The notes below the pieces were generated by a model that saw only the letters and a list, made by a program, of their open reading frames with translations, was not told the origin of the DNA and ran no database searches. Made by a program: the position numbers and the translations under genes. From assembly GCF_014647875.1 (NCBI RefSeq), contig NZ_BMQA01000004.1:186001-250000 (forward strand): 64,000 nucleotides of DNA, written 5' to 3'. Below, piece by piece: positions 24,031-32,948 of the stretch. Each line of letters begins with the position of its first letter. The first letter of the stretch is position 1. Origin of the DNA: Streptomyces brasiliensis. Its GTDB lineage: Bacteria > Actinomycetota > Actinomycetes > Streptomycetales > Streptomycetaceae.

Positions 24031-25288
24031 CCGTGTCCTGCGCGTCCCCCGCGCCCTCCCCGCTCTCCGCGGTCGCGGCCGGCCGGCGGTCCAGCGCGGT
24101 CAGGGCGCGGTGGGCCAGCGGGTGGGTGCGGACGAGCTCACCCAGGGACGTCGAGCCCTGCGTGATCTCCTTGAAGGCGTTCCAGGCAGGGCGGAAACCG
24201 GTGAGGACCGCATGGAAGAGCCCGGGCCGGCGCTCGAACACCGCGAGCATGCGCTTGCCGACGCTCATCTCGACGCCGAGCCCCGCCTTGATGGCGAAGG
24301 CGTAGTTGAGAGCCTGGCGGCGGGTGTCCACGGCGTCGTGCGCCTCGGCGATCCGCACCGCCCACTCACCGGCGAGCCGCCCCGAGCGCAGCGCGAAGGA
24401 GATGCCCTCGCGGGTCCAGGGCTCAAGCAGCCCGGCCGCGTCGCCGCAGACGAGGACCCGCCCACGGGACAGCGGGGAGTCGTCGGCGCGGCAGCGGGTC
24501 AAGTGCCCGGAGGAGATGGCCGGTTCGAAGCCGGCGAGACCGAGCCGGGCGATGAGGTCCTCCAAGTACCGCTTGGTCGCTGCGCCTTCCCCCCGCGCCG
24601 AGATCACGCCGACGGTCAGGGTGTCGCCCTTGGGGAAGACCCAGCCGTAACTGCCGGGCATCGGGCCCCAGTCGATGAGGACCCGCCCCTTCCAGTCCTC
24701 GGCGACCGTCTCCGGCACCGGGATCTCCGCCTCCAGACCGAGGTCGACCTGGTCCAGTTTCACGCCGACGTGCGCTCCTATGCGGCTGGCGCTGCCGTCG
24801 GCGCCGACGACCGCGCGAGCCAGGATCGTCTCGCCGCCCTGGAGGACGACGGCCACCGTGCGCCGGTCGGGCACCGCCGAGCCGTGCTGCTCGACCCGCT
24901 GCACCGTGGCGCCCGTGCGCAGTTCGGCGCCCGCCTTCTGCGCGTGCTCGACCAGCTGCTGGTCGAACTCGGGCCGGTTGATCAGCCCGAACAGCATCTG
25001 CCGGGAACGGCGTGTGCGGGTGAAGCGCCCGTTGTTGGAGAAGGTGACCGCGTGCACGCGGTCCTTCAGAGGCAGCTCGAAGCCGGGCGGCAGTGCGTCG
25101 CGCGAGGGGCCGATGATGCCGCCGCCGCACGTCTTGTAGCGGGGCAGCTCGGCCTTCTCCAGCAGCAGGACGCGGCGCCCCGCGACCGCCGCCGCGTAGG
25201 CCGCCGAGGCCCCTGCCGGTCCCGCGCCCACCACGACGACGTCCCACACCCGCTGTACCTCGTCCGCCGAAGAGTTGTCGCCGCTCAC
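24020..25288 (-). CDS. Geranylgeranyl reductase-family FAD oxidoreductase
   Basis: 422 residues. The N-terminal dinucleotide fold is DVVVVGAGPAGASAAYAAA (16-34), with YKTCGGGI just after, the DG motif VVGADGSASRIG, and the second FAD motif VLVCGDAAGLLEPWTREGISFALRSG. This pattern is that of GGR-type prenyl reductases, including MenJ, which saturates a menaquinone prenyl double bond in actinobacteria. Likely role is reduction of isoprenoid chains of menaquinone or another prenyl lipid at the membrane. The 3' end overlaps the convergent nitroreductase gene by 11 bases. Confidence 0.88.
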   Translation of the reverse strand: MSGDNSSADEVQRVWDVVVVGAGPAGASAAYAAAVAGRRVLLLEKAELPRYKTCGGGIIGPSRDALPPGFELPLKDRVHAVTFSNNGRFTRTRRSRQMLFGLINRPEFDQQLVEHAQKAGAELRTGATVQRVEQHGSAVPDRRTVAVVLQGGETILARAVVGADGSASRIGAHVGVKLDQVDLGLEAEIPVPETVAEDWKGRVLIDWGPMPGSYGWVFPKGDTLTVGVISARGEGAATKRYLEDLIARLGLAGFEPAISSGHLTRCRADDSPLSRGRVLVCGDAAGLLEPWTREGISFALRSGRLAGEWAVRIAEAHDAVDTRRQALNYAFAIKAGLGVEMSVGKRMLAVFERRPGLFHAVLTGFRPAWNAFKEITQGSTSLGELVRTHPLAHRALTALDRRPAATAESGEGAGDAQDTVTS

Positions 25289-25420
25289 GATGGTCCGCTG
25301 CTCCGATCAAGCCGTCTCCACACCTGTCCCCCGCATCCTACGGCGGCCGTCGCCGCAGGCCACTGTGGGAGTATCGGTCGTACTCACAGCCACAACGTCG
25401 CACCCACGAGGAGCGTGCCC

Positions 25421-26776
25421 ATGTCGTCGAATCCGGTCGCCGAGACCGTAGCCTCGCTGCTGCCCAGGGCGAAGGCGGAGCTCACCGAGCTGGTGGCCTT
25501 CAAGTCGGTGGCGGACTTCGACCAGTTCCCCCGGAGCGAGAGCGAGGGCGCCGCGAACTGGGTCGCCGACGCCCTGCGCGCCGAGGGGTTCCAGGACGTC
25601 GCCCTGCTCGACACCCCGGACGGAACGCAGTCGGTGTACGGCTTCCTGCCGGGCCCGGAGGGCGCCAGGACGGTCCTGTTGTACGCCCACTACGACGTGC
25701 AGCCCCCGCTGGACGAGGCCGCCTGGACCACCCCGCCGTTCGAACTGACCGAGCGCGACGGCCGCTGGTACGGCCGCGGTGCCGCCGACTGCAAGGGCGG
25801 CGTCATCATGCACCTGCTCGCCCTGCGCGCCCTCAAGGCGGGCGGCGGAGTCCCGGTGAACGTGAAGGTGATCGCCGAGGGCTCCGAGGAGCAGGGCACG
25901 GGCGGTCTGGAGCGGTACGCCGAACAGCACCCCGAACTGCTGGCGGCGGACACCATCGTCATCGGCGACGCGGGCAACTTCCGCGTCGGCCTGCCCACCG
26001 TGACCACGACCCTGCGCGGGATGACCCTGGTCCGTGTGCAGATCGACACCCTGGAGGGCAATCTGCACTCGGGCCAGTTCGGCGGCGCCGCCCCGGACGC
26101 CCTGGCCGCACTGATCCGCGTCCTGGACTCGCTGCGCGCCGAGGACGGTTCGACCACGGTCGACGGCCTCGCCCCCGAGACGAGCTGGGAGGGCCTGGAG
26201 TACACCGAGGAGCAGTTCCGTTCGGACGCCAAGGTGCTGGACGGCGTCGGGCTGATCGGCGAGGGCTCGGTCGCCGACCGCATCTGGGCCCGCCCCTCCG
26301 TCACGGTCCTCGGCATCGACGCCCCTCCGGTCGTCGGCGCCACCCCGTCCGTGCAGGCGAGCGCCCGCGCCCTGGTCAGCCTGCGGGTGCCGCCGGGCGT
26401 GGACGCGGCCGAGGCCGCCAAGCTGCTGCAGGCCCACCTGGAGGCGCACACGCCGTGGGGCGCTCGGGTGCGCACCGAGCAGATAGGCCAGGGCCAGGCC
26501 TTCCGCGCCGACACGAGCAGCCCCGCCTACCGGGCGATGGCCGAGGCGATGGCGGTGGCCTACCCGGGCGAGACGATGCAGTACGCCGGTCAGGGCGGCT
26601 CGATCCCGCTGTGCAACACCCTCGCCGGGCTCTACCCGGACGCGGAGATCCTGCTCATCGGCCTGAGCGAGCCGGAGGCGCAGATCCACGCCGTGAACGA
26701 GAGCGTGTCGCCCGAGGAGCTGGAGCGCCTCTCGGTGGCGGAGGCGCTGTTCCTGCGCAACTACGCGGCGGGCTGA
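25421..26776 (+). CDS. M20 family dipeptidase
   Basis: 451 residues. The two-zinc site of M20 peptidases is visible: His90 and Asp92 in LLYAHYDVQP, bridging Asp123 in GRGAADCKGG, catalytic Glu156-Glu157 in AEGSEEQGTGG, Asp in VIGDAGN, and the late His in AQIHAVNES. The inserted dimerisation domain is at about 200-320. It should act as a cytoplasmic dipeptidase of the CNDP/PepV-like type. CACGAGGAG precedes the ATG. A terminator hairpin follows. Confidence 0.92.
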   Translation: MSSNPVAETVASLLPRAKAELTELVAFKSVADFDQFPRSESEGAANWVADALRAEGFQDVALLDTPDGTQSVYGFLPGPEGARTVLLYAHYDVQPPLDEAAWTTPPFELTERDGRWYGRGAADCKGGVIMHLLALRALKAGGGVPVNVKVIAEGSEEQGTGGLERYAEQHPELLAADTIVIGDAGNFRVGLPTVTTTLRGMTLVRVQIDTLEGNLHSGQFGGAAPDALAALIRVLDSLRAEDGSTTVDGLAPETSWEGLEYTEEQFRSDAKVLDGVGLIGEGSVADRIWARPSVTVLGIDAPPVVGATPSVQASARALVSLRVPPGVDAAEAAKLLQAHLEAHTPWGARVRTEQIGQGQAFRADTSSPAYRAMAEAMAVAYPGETMQYAGQGGSIPLCNTLAGLYPDAEILLIGLSEPEAQIHAVNESVSPEELERLSVAEALFLRNYAAG

Positions 26777-26793
26777 ACCGCTCTGCCCTCGGC

Positions 26794-26825
26794 AGAGGGT
26801 CCTCGCCCGCGGGCGGGGACCCTCT
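26794..26825 (+). terminator. Stem-loop after the dipeptidase gene
   Basis: Perfect 9-bp outer stem AGAGGGTCC (26794-26802)/GGACCCTCT (26817-26825) with a GC-rich self-complementary centre. It lies 18 bases after the dipeptidase stop and just before the next start, so it should reduce read-through into the MBL gene. Confidence 0.7.
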
Positions 26826-26838
26826 CTACGGTCTGCGC

Positions 26839-27555
26839 ATGGACGTCATCGAGATCCTGCCCCGCCTCCACCTGCTGCGCTTCCCGGTCGGCCAGGCCTA
26901 CCTCTGGGCCGACGGCGACGGGCTGACGCTCGTCGACGCCGGTCCGATCGGCTCCGGCAGGCCGATCGCCGAGGCGATCACCGCGCTGGGGCGGGCACCG
27001 GCGGACGTACGGCGGATCGTGCTGACCCATTTCCACGAGGACCACGTGGGCGGGGCGGGCGAGCTGGCCGAGACGACCGGGGCCGAAGTGCTGGCACACC
27101 GGCTGGACGCGTCGTTCGTGCGGGGCGAACTCCCGGGCCCGCCGCCGGTGTTCGAGGAGTGGGAGCGGCCGATCCACGCCGAGGCCGCGAAACATCTGCC
27201 GCAGGGCGAGCCGGTGCGTCCGGAGCGGGTCGCCGGCCTGTCCGACGGCGACGTGGTCGGCTTCGGCGGCGGCGCCCGCGTCGTCCCCGCCCCCGGTCAC
27301 ACGGACGGCAGCATCGCGCTCCATCTCCCCGAGCACGGTGTGCTGTTCACCGGGGACGCAGTGGCCGCGGCGCCGGTCACCGGGTCGGTGATGCTCGGTG
27401 TGTTCAACCTCGACCGCGCCCGGGCCGTCGCCTCCTTCCACCGGCTGGCCGCACTGGACGCGGACGTGGCCTGTTTCGGCCACGGTGATCCGGTGACCGG
27501 TCAAGCTTCGGCAGTACTTCGGAAAGCGGCGGACACGTACGAGGCCCCGCACTGA
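26839..27555 (+). CDS. MBL-fold metallo-hydrolase
   Basis: 238 residues. It has the metallo-beta-lactamase signature THFHEDHVGG (His64, His66, Asp68, His69), later ligands in PAPGHTDGSIAL and LFTGDAV, and a final FGHGDP. It belongs to the general glyoxalase-II-like group of hydrolases acting on thioesters or lactones; the substrate is not predictable. It follows the dipeptidase terminator and precedes the kinase-like gene by 10 bases. Confidence 0.9.
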   Translation: MDVIEILPRLHLLRFPVGQAYLWADGDGLTLVDAGPIGSGRPIAEAITALGRAPADVRRIVLTHFHEDHVGGAGELAETTGAEVLAHRLDASFVRGELPGPPPVFEEWERPIHAEAAKHLPQGEPVRPERVAGLSDGDVVGFGGGARVVPAPGHTDGSIALHLPEHGVLFTGDAVAAAPVTGSVMLGVFNLDRARAVASFHRLAALDADVACFGHGDPVTGQASAVLRKAADTYEAPH

Positions 27556-27565
27556 GCATCGGAGG

Positions 27566-28594
27566 ATGCCACTCCCCCCGCGTCTGACCGCCCACACCGA
27601 CATCGCCACCGCCCTGGCCCTCCGCAGCGACCGGGAACTCGCCGACCTGGTTTCGGCGGGCACCCCGCTCGGCGGCAGATCGGTCCGGATCACGGCCGAG
27701 GGCAGAGACGTCTTCGTGAAGCGGGTGCCGCTCACCGACGTCGAGCGGCTGCCGGAGAACGCGAGATCCACGGCGAACCTGTTCGGGCTGCCGTCGTTCT
27801 GCCACTACGGGACCGGTGCCGTCGGCAGCCCCGGCTTCGGTGCCTGGCGGGAGCTGGCCGCGCACACGATGACGACGAACTGGGTGCTCGCCGGGCACTG
27901 CCCCGCCTTCCCTCTGCTGCACCACTGGCGGGTGCTGCCCGGACCGCCCGGTCCCCTGCCGGACGGACTCGCCGACGTGGAGCGCGCCGTCACCTACTGG
28001 GGCGGCACCGACCAGCTGCGCGAGCGCATCGAGGCCCTGCGCACGGCGACCGCGAGCCTGACCCTGTTCCTGGAGTGGATCCCGTACACCCTCCGCGACT
28101 GGCTCGACGCCCGGCTGCGCACGGACGCGGCCGACGCCGCCTGCACCTTCGCGGCCCAGGGCCTCGACACCCTCGTCGACTTCCTCGACACACGCGAACT
28201 CCTGCACCTGGACGCCCACTTCGGCAACGTCCTCACCGACGGCAGGCAGCTCTATCTCGCCGGCTTCGGACTGGCGCTCAGCCCCCGCTTCCAGCTGGCC
28301 AGGGACGAGCACGACTTCCTGGAGCGGCACCGGCACTACGACCGCGCCGACACCGCCCGCCACTTGGTGATCCGGCTGGTCACCGCGCTGTACGGGTACG
28401 ACCGCGAGGAGGGCGACGCCTTCGTGCGGGCCTGTGCGGACGGCGCGAGGCCGAAGGGGATCCCGCCCGCCGCGGCCGAGTTGCTGTCCCGGCACGCGCC
28501 GTTCGCCGCGACCATGGGCGAGTTCAGCCGGCGCTTCGAGAAGGAGAGCAGGCTGACGCCGTACCCGTACGCCTACAGCGGCGTCGCCCTCTGA
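27566..28594 (+). CDS. Kinase-fold protein with altered DFG motif
   Basis: 342 residues, actinobacterial family often mislabelled as serine/threonine phosphatase or kinase. Protein-kinase-like features are Lys52 in VFVKRV and a catalytic-loop equivalent LLHLDAHFGNVL (Asp216, Asn221). The metal-binding DFG triad reads LAGFGLALSP, with Gly233 in place of Asp, one base change from GAC. The fold resembles fructosamine or aminoglycoside kinases, but activity may be lost. GGAGG touches the ATG directly, so initiation should be weak or coupled to the MBL gene ending 10 bases earlier. Confidence 0.6.
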   Translation: MPLPPRLTAHTDIATALALRSDRELADLVSAGTPLGGRSVRITAEGRDVFVKRVPLTDVERLPENARSTANLFGLPSFCHYGTGAVGSPGFGAWRELAAHTMTTNWVLAGHCPAFPLLHHWRVLPGPPGPLPDGLADVERAVTYWGGTDQLRERIEALRTATASLTLFLEWIPYTLRDWLDARLRTDAADAACTFAAQGLDTLVDFLDTRELLHLDAHFGNVLTDGRQLYLAGFGLALSPRFQLARDEHDFLERHRHYDRADTARHLVIRLVTALYGYDREEGDAFVRACADGARPKGIPPAAAELLSRHAPFAATMGEFSRRFEKESRLTPYPYAYSGVAL

Positions 28595-28619
28595 GATCCG
28601 CAGTCGAGCTGCCAGGGCG

Positions 28620-29660
28620 TCAGCCCATCGGTGCGCCCGCCTCCAGATACAGCGCGGCGCCGCGCTCGCGGGCGCGCAGGGCCCAGCGCAGCCGCTCGTA
28701 GCGGACCGGCGGAAGCAGCTCGGCGGCCTCCTGCTCGGTGGCGAACCGCCAGCCGCGCAGTTCGGGGCCGGGCAGCACCAGAGAGCGGGCCTCGGCGGAG
28801 TCGAAGCGGCCGCCGTCGAAGAGGAGGCGCAGTCCGCCGTAGCCGGGGGGAGCGGCCGGCTCCCAGTCCACGACGAGCAACCGTGGCACCTTGTCCAGCC
28901 GGATTCCGGTCTCCTCGGCGACCTCGCGCATGCCCGCACGGGCGGGGGCCTCGCCGGGCTCGACGACACCGCCGGGGAACTCCCAGCCGGCCTTGTAGGT
29001 GGGGTCGACGAGCAGCACGCGGTCCAGCTCGTCGAAGAGCAGCACACCGGACGCGACCGTCTCGGCGGTGGGCTCGGGGGTCTGCACGATGTCGCAGACG
29101 GGCGCGGCGCCGCTGCCGACGGCCTCGGCGATGCGGACGGCCGTCTCGTACGGGGTGAGGGCGCTGGTGTCCACGAGGTGGGCGTCGGCGGTGAGCCAGG
29201 AGGCGAGGGCGGCGCGGTACGGCTCGATGCGGTCGTACGACCACTGCCGTACCCGGATCTCCCCGTCCAGCAGGTCGGGCGGGATGTCCCGCCCGGCTAT
29301 TCGCTCGCGCAGGATCGTTTCCGCCGGGGCGAGGAGCAGATGGCGGACGCCGATCCGGCGGGCGGCGAGTCCGCCGAAGATCTCGTCGCGGTAGTCCTGG
29401 CGCAGCAGGGTCATGGGGACGACGACGGTCCCGCCGAGCTCGGCCAGCATCGCGGCCGCCGTGTCGATCACGAGTCGTCGCCAGATCGGCACGTCCTGGA
29501 CGTCACCGACCTCGGCGAGGTGTTTGGCGGGCAGCAGCCGCGTGAGCGTGCCGCTGATGACCTCAGGGTCGAAGAGCGTGCTGTTCGGGATCAGGTCGAC
29601 CAGTTCCCGTGCGGTGGTGGACTTCCCCGCACCGAACGCACCGTTGATCCAGACGATCAC
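28620..29660 (-). CDS. P-loop kinase - NUDIX hydrolase fusion
   Basis: 346 residues. The N-terminal half (1-180) is an AAA_33-type small P-loop kinase: Walker [10 protein letters not shown] at 7-15, followed by a [13 protein letters not shown] segment and a lid region near 130. The C-terminal half (about 205-340) is a NUDIX domain with a perfect box: [18 protein letters not shown] then AEETGI. The arrangement suggests phosphorylation and hydrolysis of linked nucleotide substrates, or tRNA/NAD metabolite repair. The GTG start at 29660 has GAGGGGG upstream; longer upstream frames have no domain content. Confidence 0.8.
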   Translation of the reverse strand: MIVWINGAFGAGKSTTARELVDLIPNSTLFDPEVISGTLTRLLPAKHLAEVGDVQDVPIWRRLVIDTAAAMLAELGGTVVVPMTLLRQDYRDEIFGGLAARRIGVRHLLLAPAETILRERIAGRDIPPDLLDGEIRVRQWSYDRIEPYRAALASWLTADAHLVDTSALTPYETAVRIAEAVGSGAAPVCDIVQTPEPTAETVASGVLLFDELDRVLLVDPTYKAGWEFPGGVVEPGEAPARAGMREVAEETGIRLDKVPRLLVVDWEPAAPPGYGGLRLLFDGGRFDSAEARSLVLPGPELRGWRFATEQEAAELLPPVRYERLRWALRARERGAALYLEAGAPMG

Positions 29661-29743
29661 GGTTCCCCCTCTTCCGTTCCGTCGGCCCCCTGTGGCTTGC
29701 CCGCTCCACACTGCCACGGAAACCAGTTCTCGTTGAGGGCACA

Positions 29744-29790
29744 CGGCCCGGTGCCGGTGACCCCGGGGTGGGGACACCGGCACCGGGCCG
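29744..29790 (-). terminator. 16-bp stem-loop after the small secreted peptide gene
   Basis: Perfect stem CGGCCCGGTGCCGGTG (29744-29759)/CACCGGCACCGGGCCG (29775-29790) with a 15-base loop, starting 12 bases after the peptide stop codon. It separates that gene from the downstream NUDIX gene. Confidence 0.8.
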
Positions 29791-29802
29791 CATCCGTCGG
29801 TC

Positions 29803-29997
29803 CTACTCCTGCACCTCGGGCCCGTCGTGCGGGGCGGCGAAGCTGTCCTGGCTGATGGTGTGGTCGACCGTGCCGAGGGTGTCCGAGACGTTCAGATCCC
29901 CGAGCAGGTCCTTGTCCGCACCCTGAGACGGGGTGATCGCGGCCACGACGAATCCGGTGGCGAGGGAGGCGATGGCGAGCATGCTGCGCTTCTTCAT
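29803..29997 (-). CDS. Small secreted peptide
   Basis: 64 residues. It has a clear Sec signal peptide: MKKRS basic start, then hydrophobic [18 protein letters not shown], with a likely cleavage after SQGA (about 27). The mature part is about 37 residues, acidic, without Cys ([18 protein letters not shown] then an [12 protein letters not shown] run). It is similar in style to the many short exported peptides of Streptomyces, not to chaplins. A strong terminator follows. Confidence 0.7.
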   Translation of the reverse strand: MKKRSMLAIASLATGFVVAAITPSQGADKDLLGDLNVSDTLGTVDHTISQDSFAAPHDGPEVQE

Positions 29998-30406
29998 GCC
30001 CGGATCAACTACGGAACCGGCCGGGGGTCACGCAGGTGGGCGCGAGCGGCGCCACCGGGTCACCGTCCGCGGTGAGGAGTGCCCCACGCGCGAACCCGAC
30101 GGGCACATCCACGTCGACACGGACGTGAACCGCAACGACGCGGCGGTCCGCCACATCCTGGCGGCGGCCTTCGGCCTGGCCCCCGACCTCCCGACCGAGA
30201 TCACGACGGGCTGCGGCCTGCGCGTGCCGTATGTCATGCCGTTCTCGCACCCGGAACGCGTCACGTGCCCGTCGCGCCGCGAACACGCGGCCCGCGAGCA
30301 CGTGTGCCTCGCCGGAACCCTGGAGAGCCGCCCGGACCTGCCCGCCGCGCCCCGCGGGCGGGCAGCCCACCACCGCGACCTGGCACGCCGCTTCCGGGAA
30401 ACCTGA
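29996..30406 (+). CDS. Hypothetical protein, start uncertain
   Basis: The frame from ATG 29996 (136 residues) or GTG 30125 (93 residues) contains a patch, TTGCGLRVPYVMPFSHPERV followed by CREHA-like CPSRREHAAREH, that recalls small actinobacterial proteins with a zinc-ribbon-like centre. Here the second Cys pair looks degraded (CPSRREH in place of CxxCREH). The longer start overlaps the divergent peptide gene's ATG, leaving no promoter room. It may be a decaying gene; function unknown. Confidence 0.35.
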   Translation: MPGSTTEPAGGHAGGRERRHRVTVRGEECPTREPDGHIHVDTDVNRNDAAVRHILAAAFGLAPDLPTEITTGCGLRVPYVMPFSHPERVTCPSRREHAAREHVCLAGTLESRPDLPAAPRGRAAHHRDLARRFRET

Positions 30407-30563
30407 GGGAAACCGGCGGCGAGAAGCAGCGTGGACGCCAATTCAACACAACCAAACCGTTGTCGAGCCCCTTCCAACAGACTCCGACACGTCCTACCGT
30501 GAACGCACATCAATGACGCGTACATGGTGTCATTTCGCTTTCGCGAGTCGGAGGAGCGTAACG

Positions 30564-32594
30564 ATGCGTCACCCTCACACCCGCACGACCCGCACCCATC
30601 GCCGAAGACTGGTCGGAGCACTCGCCGCAGCGCTGCTGTGCGCCGCCGGGCTCGCCGTGCCCGCCGCGGCCGTCCCCGTCCGGGCCGCCGCCGCGCCCGC
30701 CCCGGCCGACGGCCTCGCCCTCACCCCGCCGATGGGCTTCAACAACTGGAACTCCACCCACTGCCGTGCCGAGTTCAACGAGGACATGGTCAAGGGGATC
30801 GCCGACCTCTTCGTCGAGAAGGGGCTGAAGGACGCCGGGTACCAGTACGTCAACCTCGATGACTGCTGGGCCCTGCCGTCCCGCGACGCGAACGGCAAGT
30901 TGGTGCCGGACCCGGCCCGTTTCCCCAACGGGATCAAGGCGGTTGCCGACTACATCCACGCCAAGGGGCTCAAGCTCGGCATATACACCAGTGCCGGCAC
31001 GAAGACGTGCAACAGCGCCGGCTTCCCGGGCGCCCTGGGCCACGAGTACAGCGACGCCCAGCAGTTCGCGGACTGGGGCGTCGACTACCTCAAGTACGAC
31101 AACTGCAACAACCAGGGCGTGGACGCCAAGCAGCGCTACACCACCATGCGTGACGCGCTGAAGGCGACCGGCCGCCCCATCGTCTACAGCATCTGCGAGT
31201 GGGGCCAGAACAAGCCCTGGGAGTGGGCCACGGACATCGGTCAACTCTGGCGCACGACCGGCGACATCAGCGACAACTGGGGTTCGATGCTGTCGATCCT
31301 GAAGCAGAACCTGCCGCTCGCGCCGTACGCCGGTCCCGGCCACTGGAACGACCCCGACATGCTGGAGGTCGGCAACGGTGGCATGACCGACACCGAGTAC
31401 CGCTCGCACTTCTCGATGTGGTCGGTCATGGCCGCCCCGCTCCTCATCGGCTCCGATCTGCGCAAGGCGTCGCAGGCGACCTTCGACATCCTGGACAACA
31501 AGGAAGTCATCGCGGTCGATCAGGACCCGCTGGGCAAGCAGGGCACCGTCGTCTCGTCCGAGGCCGGACGGTGGGTCGTCGCGAAGGAGATGAGCGACGG
31601 CAGCCGGGCGGTCGCGCTGTTCAACGAGTCGAGCAGCGCGCAGCGCATCGCGACGACGGCCCGGGCCGTGGGCCTGCCGGAGGCCGACGCCTACACCCTG
31701 CGCGACCTGTGGCAGCACCGCAGTTACAACACCGCGAGCACCATCTCGGCTACCGTCCCGGCCCACGGCACGGTTCTGGTCCGGGTCTCTGCCGACCGCC
31801 GCTGGGCCGCGAACCCGCCCGCCGTCGAACTCGGCCTGGACAGCGGCCCGTACGTCGAGGCCGGCACCCCGGCCACGCTGACGACGACGGTCACCGACCT
31901 CGGCCGCACCCCCGCCCGGCGGGTCTCCGTGTCTCTCGGCGGGCCAGAGGGCTGGACCGTCACCCCGGCGTCGCCCACGGTCAAGGACGCCCTGCCGACC
32001 GGGAGTTCGCTGCGCACCGACTGGACGGTGACCGCTCCACCGGGCACGCCGACCGGGTCGTACGACCTGACGCTCCGGGCCGACTACCGCTCGCCCACCG
32101 GCCAAGAGGTCGCCGGCAGCCTGCCGTTGACCGCGCACGTCGTGGTGCCGCCCCCGTCCGGGACGTCGTACCTCGGTGATCTGCCGTGGCTGTCGGCCAC
32201 CAGCGGCTGGGGGCCCGTGGAGCGGAACACCAGCAACGGAGAGAGCGCGGCGGGCGACGGCAACCCGATCACCCTGGGCGGCGTCGTGTACGCCAGGGGC
32301 CTCGGCGTGCACGCCCAGAGCGACGTCGCCTACTACACCGGCAAGGCGTGCGAGACGGTCACCGCGGACGTCGGGGTCGACGACGAGAAGGGCGCGAACG
32401 GCACCGTCGCGTTCGAGGTCTGGGCGGACGACACCCTGGTCGCCTCGACCGGCGTCCTGACCAACGCGATGCCGCCCCAGCCGCTCACGGCGAATGTCAC
32501 CGGCGCCGAGGTGGTCCGCCTCGTCGTCACCGACGGCGGCGACGGCATCGACTCGGACCACGCGGACTGGGCGGACGCGCGTATCGGCTGCTGA
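30564..32594 (+). CDS. Secreted GH27 alpha-galactosidase with NEW3 and NPCBM domains
   Basis: 676 residues. A long signal peptide (1-44, Arg-rich start) is followed by the GH27 barrel (about 50-325), with nucleophile Asp179 in YLKYDNCNN and acid/base Asp234 in TTGDISDNWGS; the WNDPDMLEVGNGG segment is typical. The rest comprises a C-terminal beta-sandwich (about 330-410), an NPCBM-associated NEW3 module (about 420-515) and a sugar-binding NPCBM domain (about 525-676). It should remove terminal alpha-galactose (or beta-arabinopyranose) from plant polymers outside the cell. GGAGGAG is seven bases upstream. The ROK kinase and LacI regulator nearby may form its sugar-use context. Confidence 0.92.
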   Translation: MRHPHTRTTRTHRRRLVGALAAALLCAAGLAVPAAAVPVRAAAAPAPADGLALTPPMGFNNWNSTHCRAEFNEDMVKGIADLFVEKGLKDAGYQYVNLDDCWALPSRDANGKLVPDPARFPNGIKAVADYIHAKGLKLGIYTSAGTKTCNSAGFPGALGHEYSDAQQFADWGVDYLKYDNCNNQGVDAKQRYTTMRDALKATGRPIVYSICEWGQNKPWEWATDIGQLWRTTGDISDNWGSMLSILKQNLPLAPYAGPGHWNDPDMLEVGNGGMTDTEYRSHFSMWSVMAAPLLIGSDLRKASQATFDILDNKEVIAVDQDPLGKQGTVVSSEAGRWVVAKEMSDGSRAVALFNESSSAQRIATTARAVGLPEADAYTLRDLWQHRSYNTASTISATVPAHGTVLVRVSADRRWAANPPAVELGLDSGPYVEAGTPATLTTTVTDLGRTPARRVSVSLGGPEGWTVTPASPTVKDALPTGSSLRTDWTVTAPPGTPTGSYDLTLRADYRSPTGQEVAGSLPLTAHVVVPPPSGTSYLGDLPWLSATSGWGPVERNTSNGESAAGDGNPITLGGVVYARGLGVHAQSDVAYYTGKACETVTADVGVDDEKGANGTVAFEVWADDTLVASTGVLTNAMPPQPLTANVTGAEVVRLVVTDGGDGIDSDHADWADARIGC

Positions 32595-32948
32595 GCCGCG
32601 CCCGCCCGGCGCGAGTACGTTCCTGCCCCGGCCGGGAGCCCGGACCCAGACCCCCACGGTCGTGTCCGGCTTCCCGGCCGGTGGGACGCGGAGAGTATCG
32701 GCACGGCACGGCAGGCGCCGGCCGGCACGGACCCAACCGGCGCCTGAGGACCGAACCCGAGGCCCCTCGGCACGTGCGACCGACCCGGCGCGGCCAAGAC
32801 AGGCCCGGCCGGCGTCTGCGCCCGAAAAGGTCCGGCACCGCACGTGAGAGCCACCCGGCGCAGGAGGCCGGCTCTGCGTGTGAGGCGGACCCTGCGCACC
32901 AACGTCCTCCTCAGACCTGGAGACCGCGCCTCAGGCCCGAGAGTCGCC
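32595..32948. other. 354-base non-coding gap
   Basis: This lies between the convergent GH27 and ROK genes. Low-complexity GC-rich sequence with many GGCACGG/CCGGC-like words; no gene, clear terminator or repeat array could be supported. Confidence 0.5.

Noticed and set aside
30510..32843. A 777-codon minus-strand frame opposite the alpha-galactosidase
   Set aside because: The plus strand carries the catalytic residues, signal peptide and accessory domains; the minus frame has none and is an overlap artefact.
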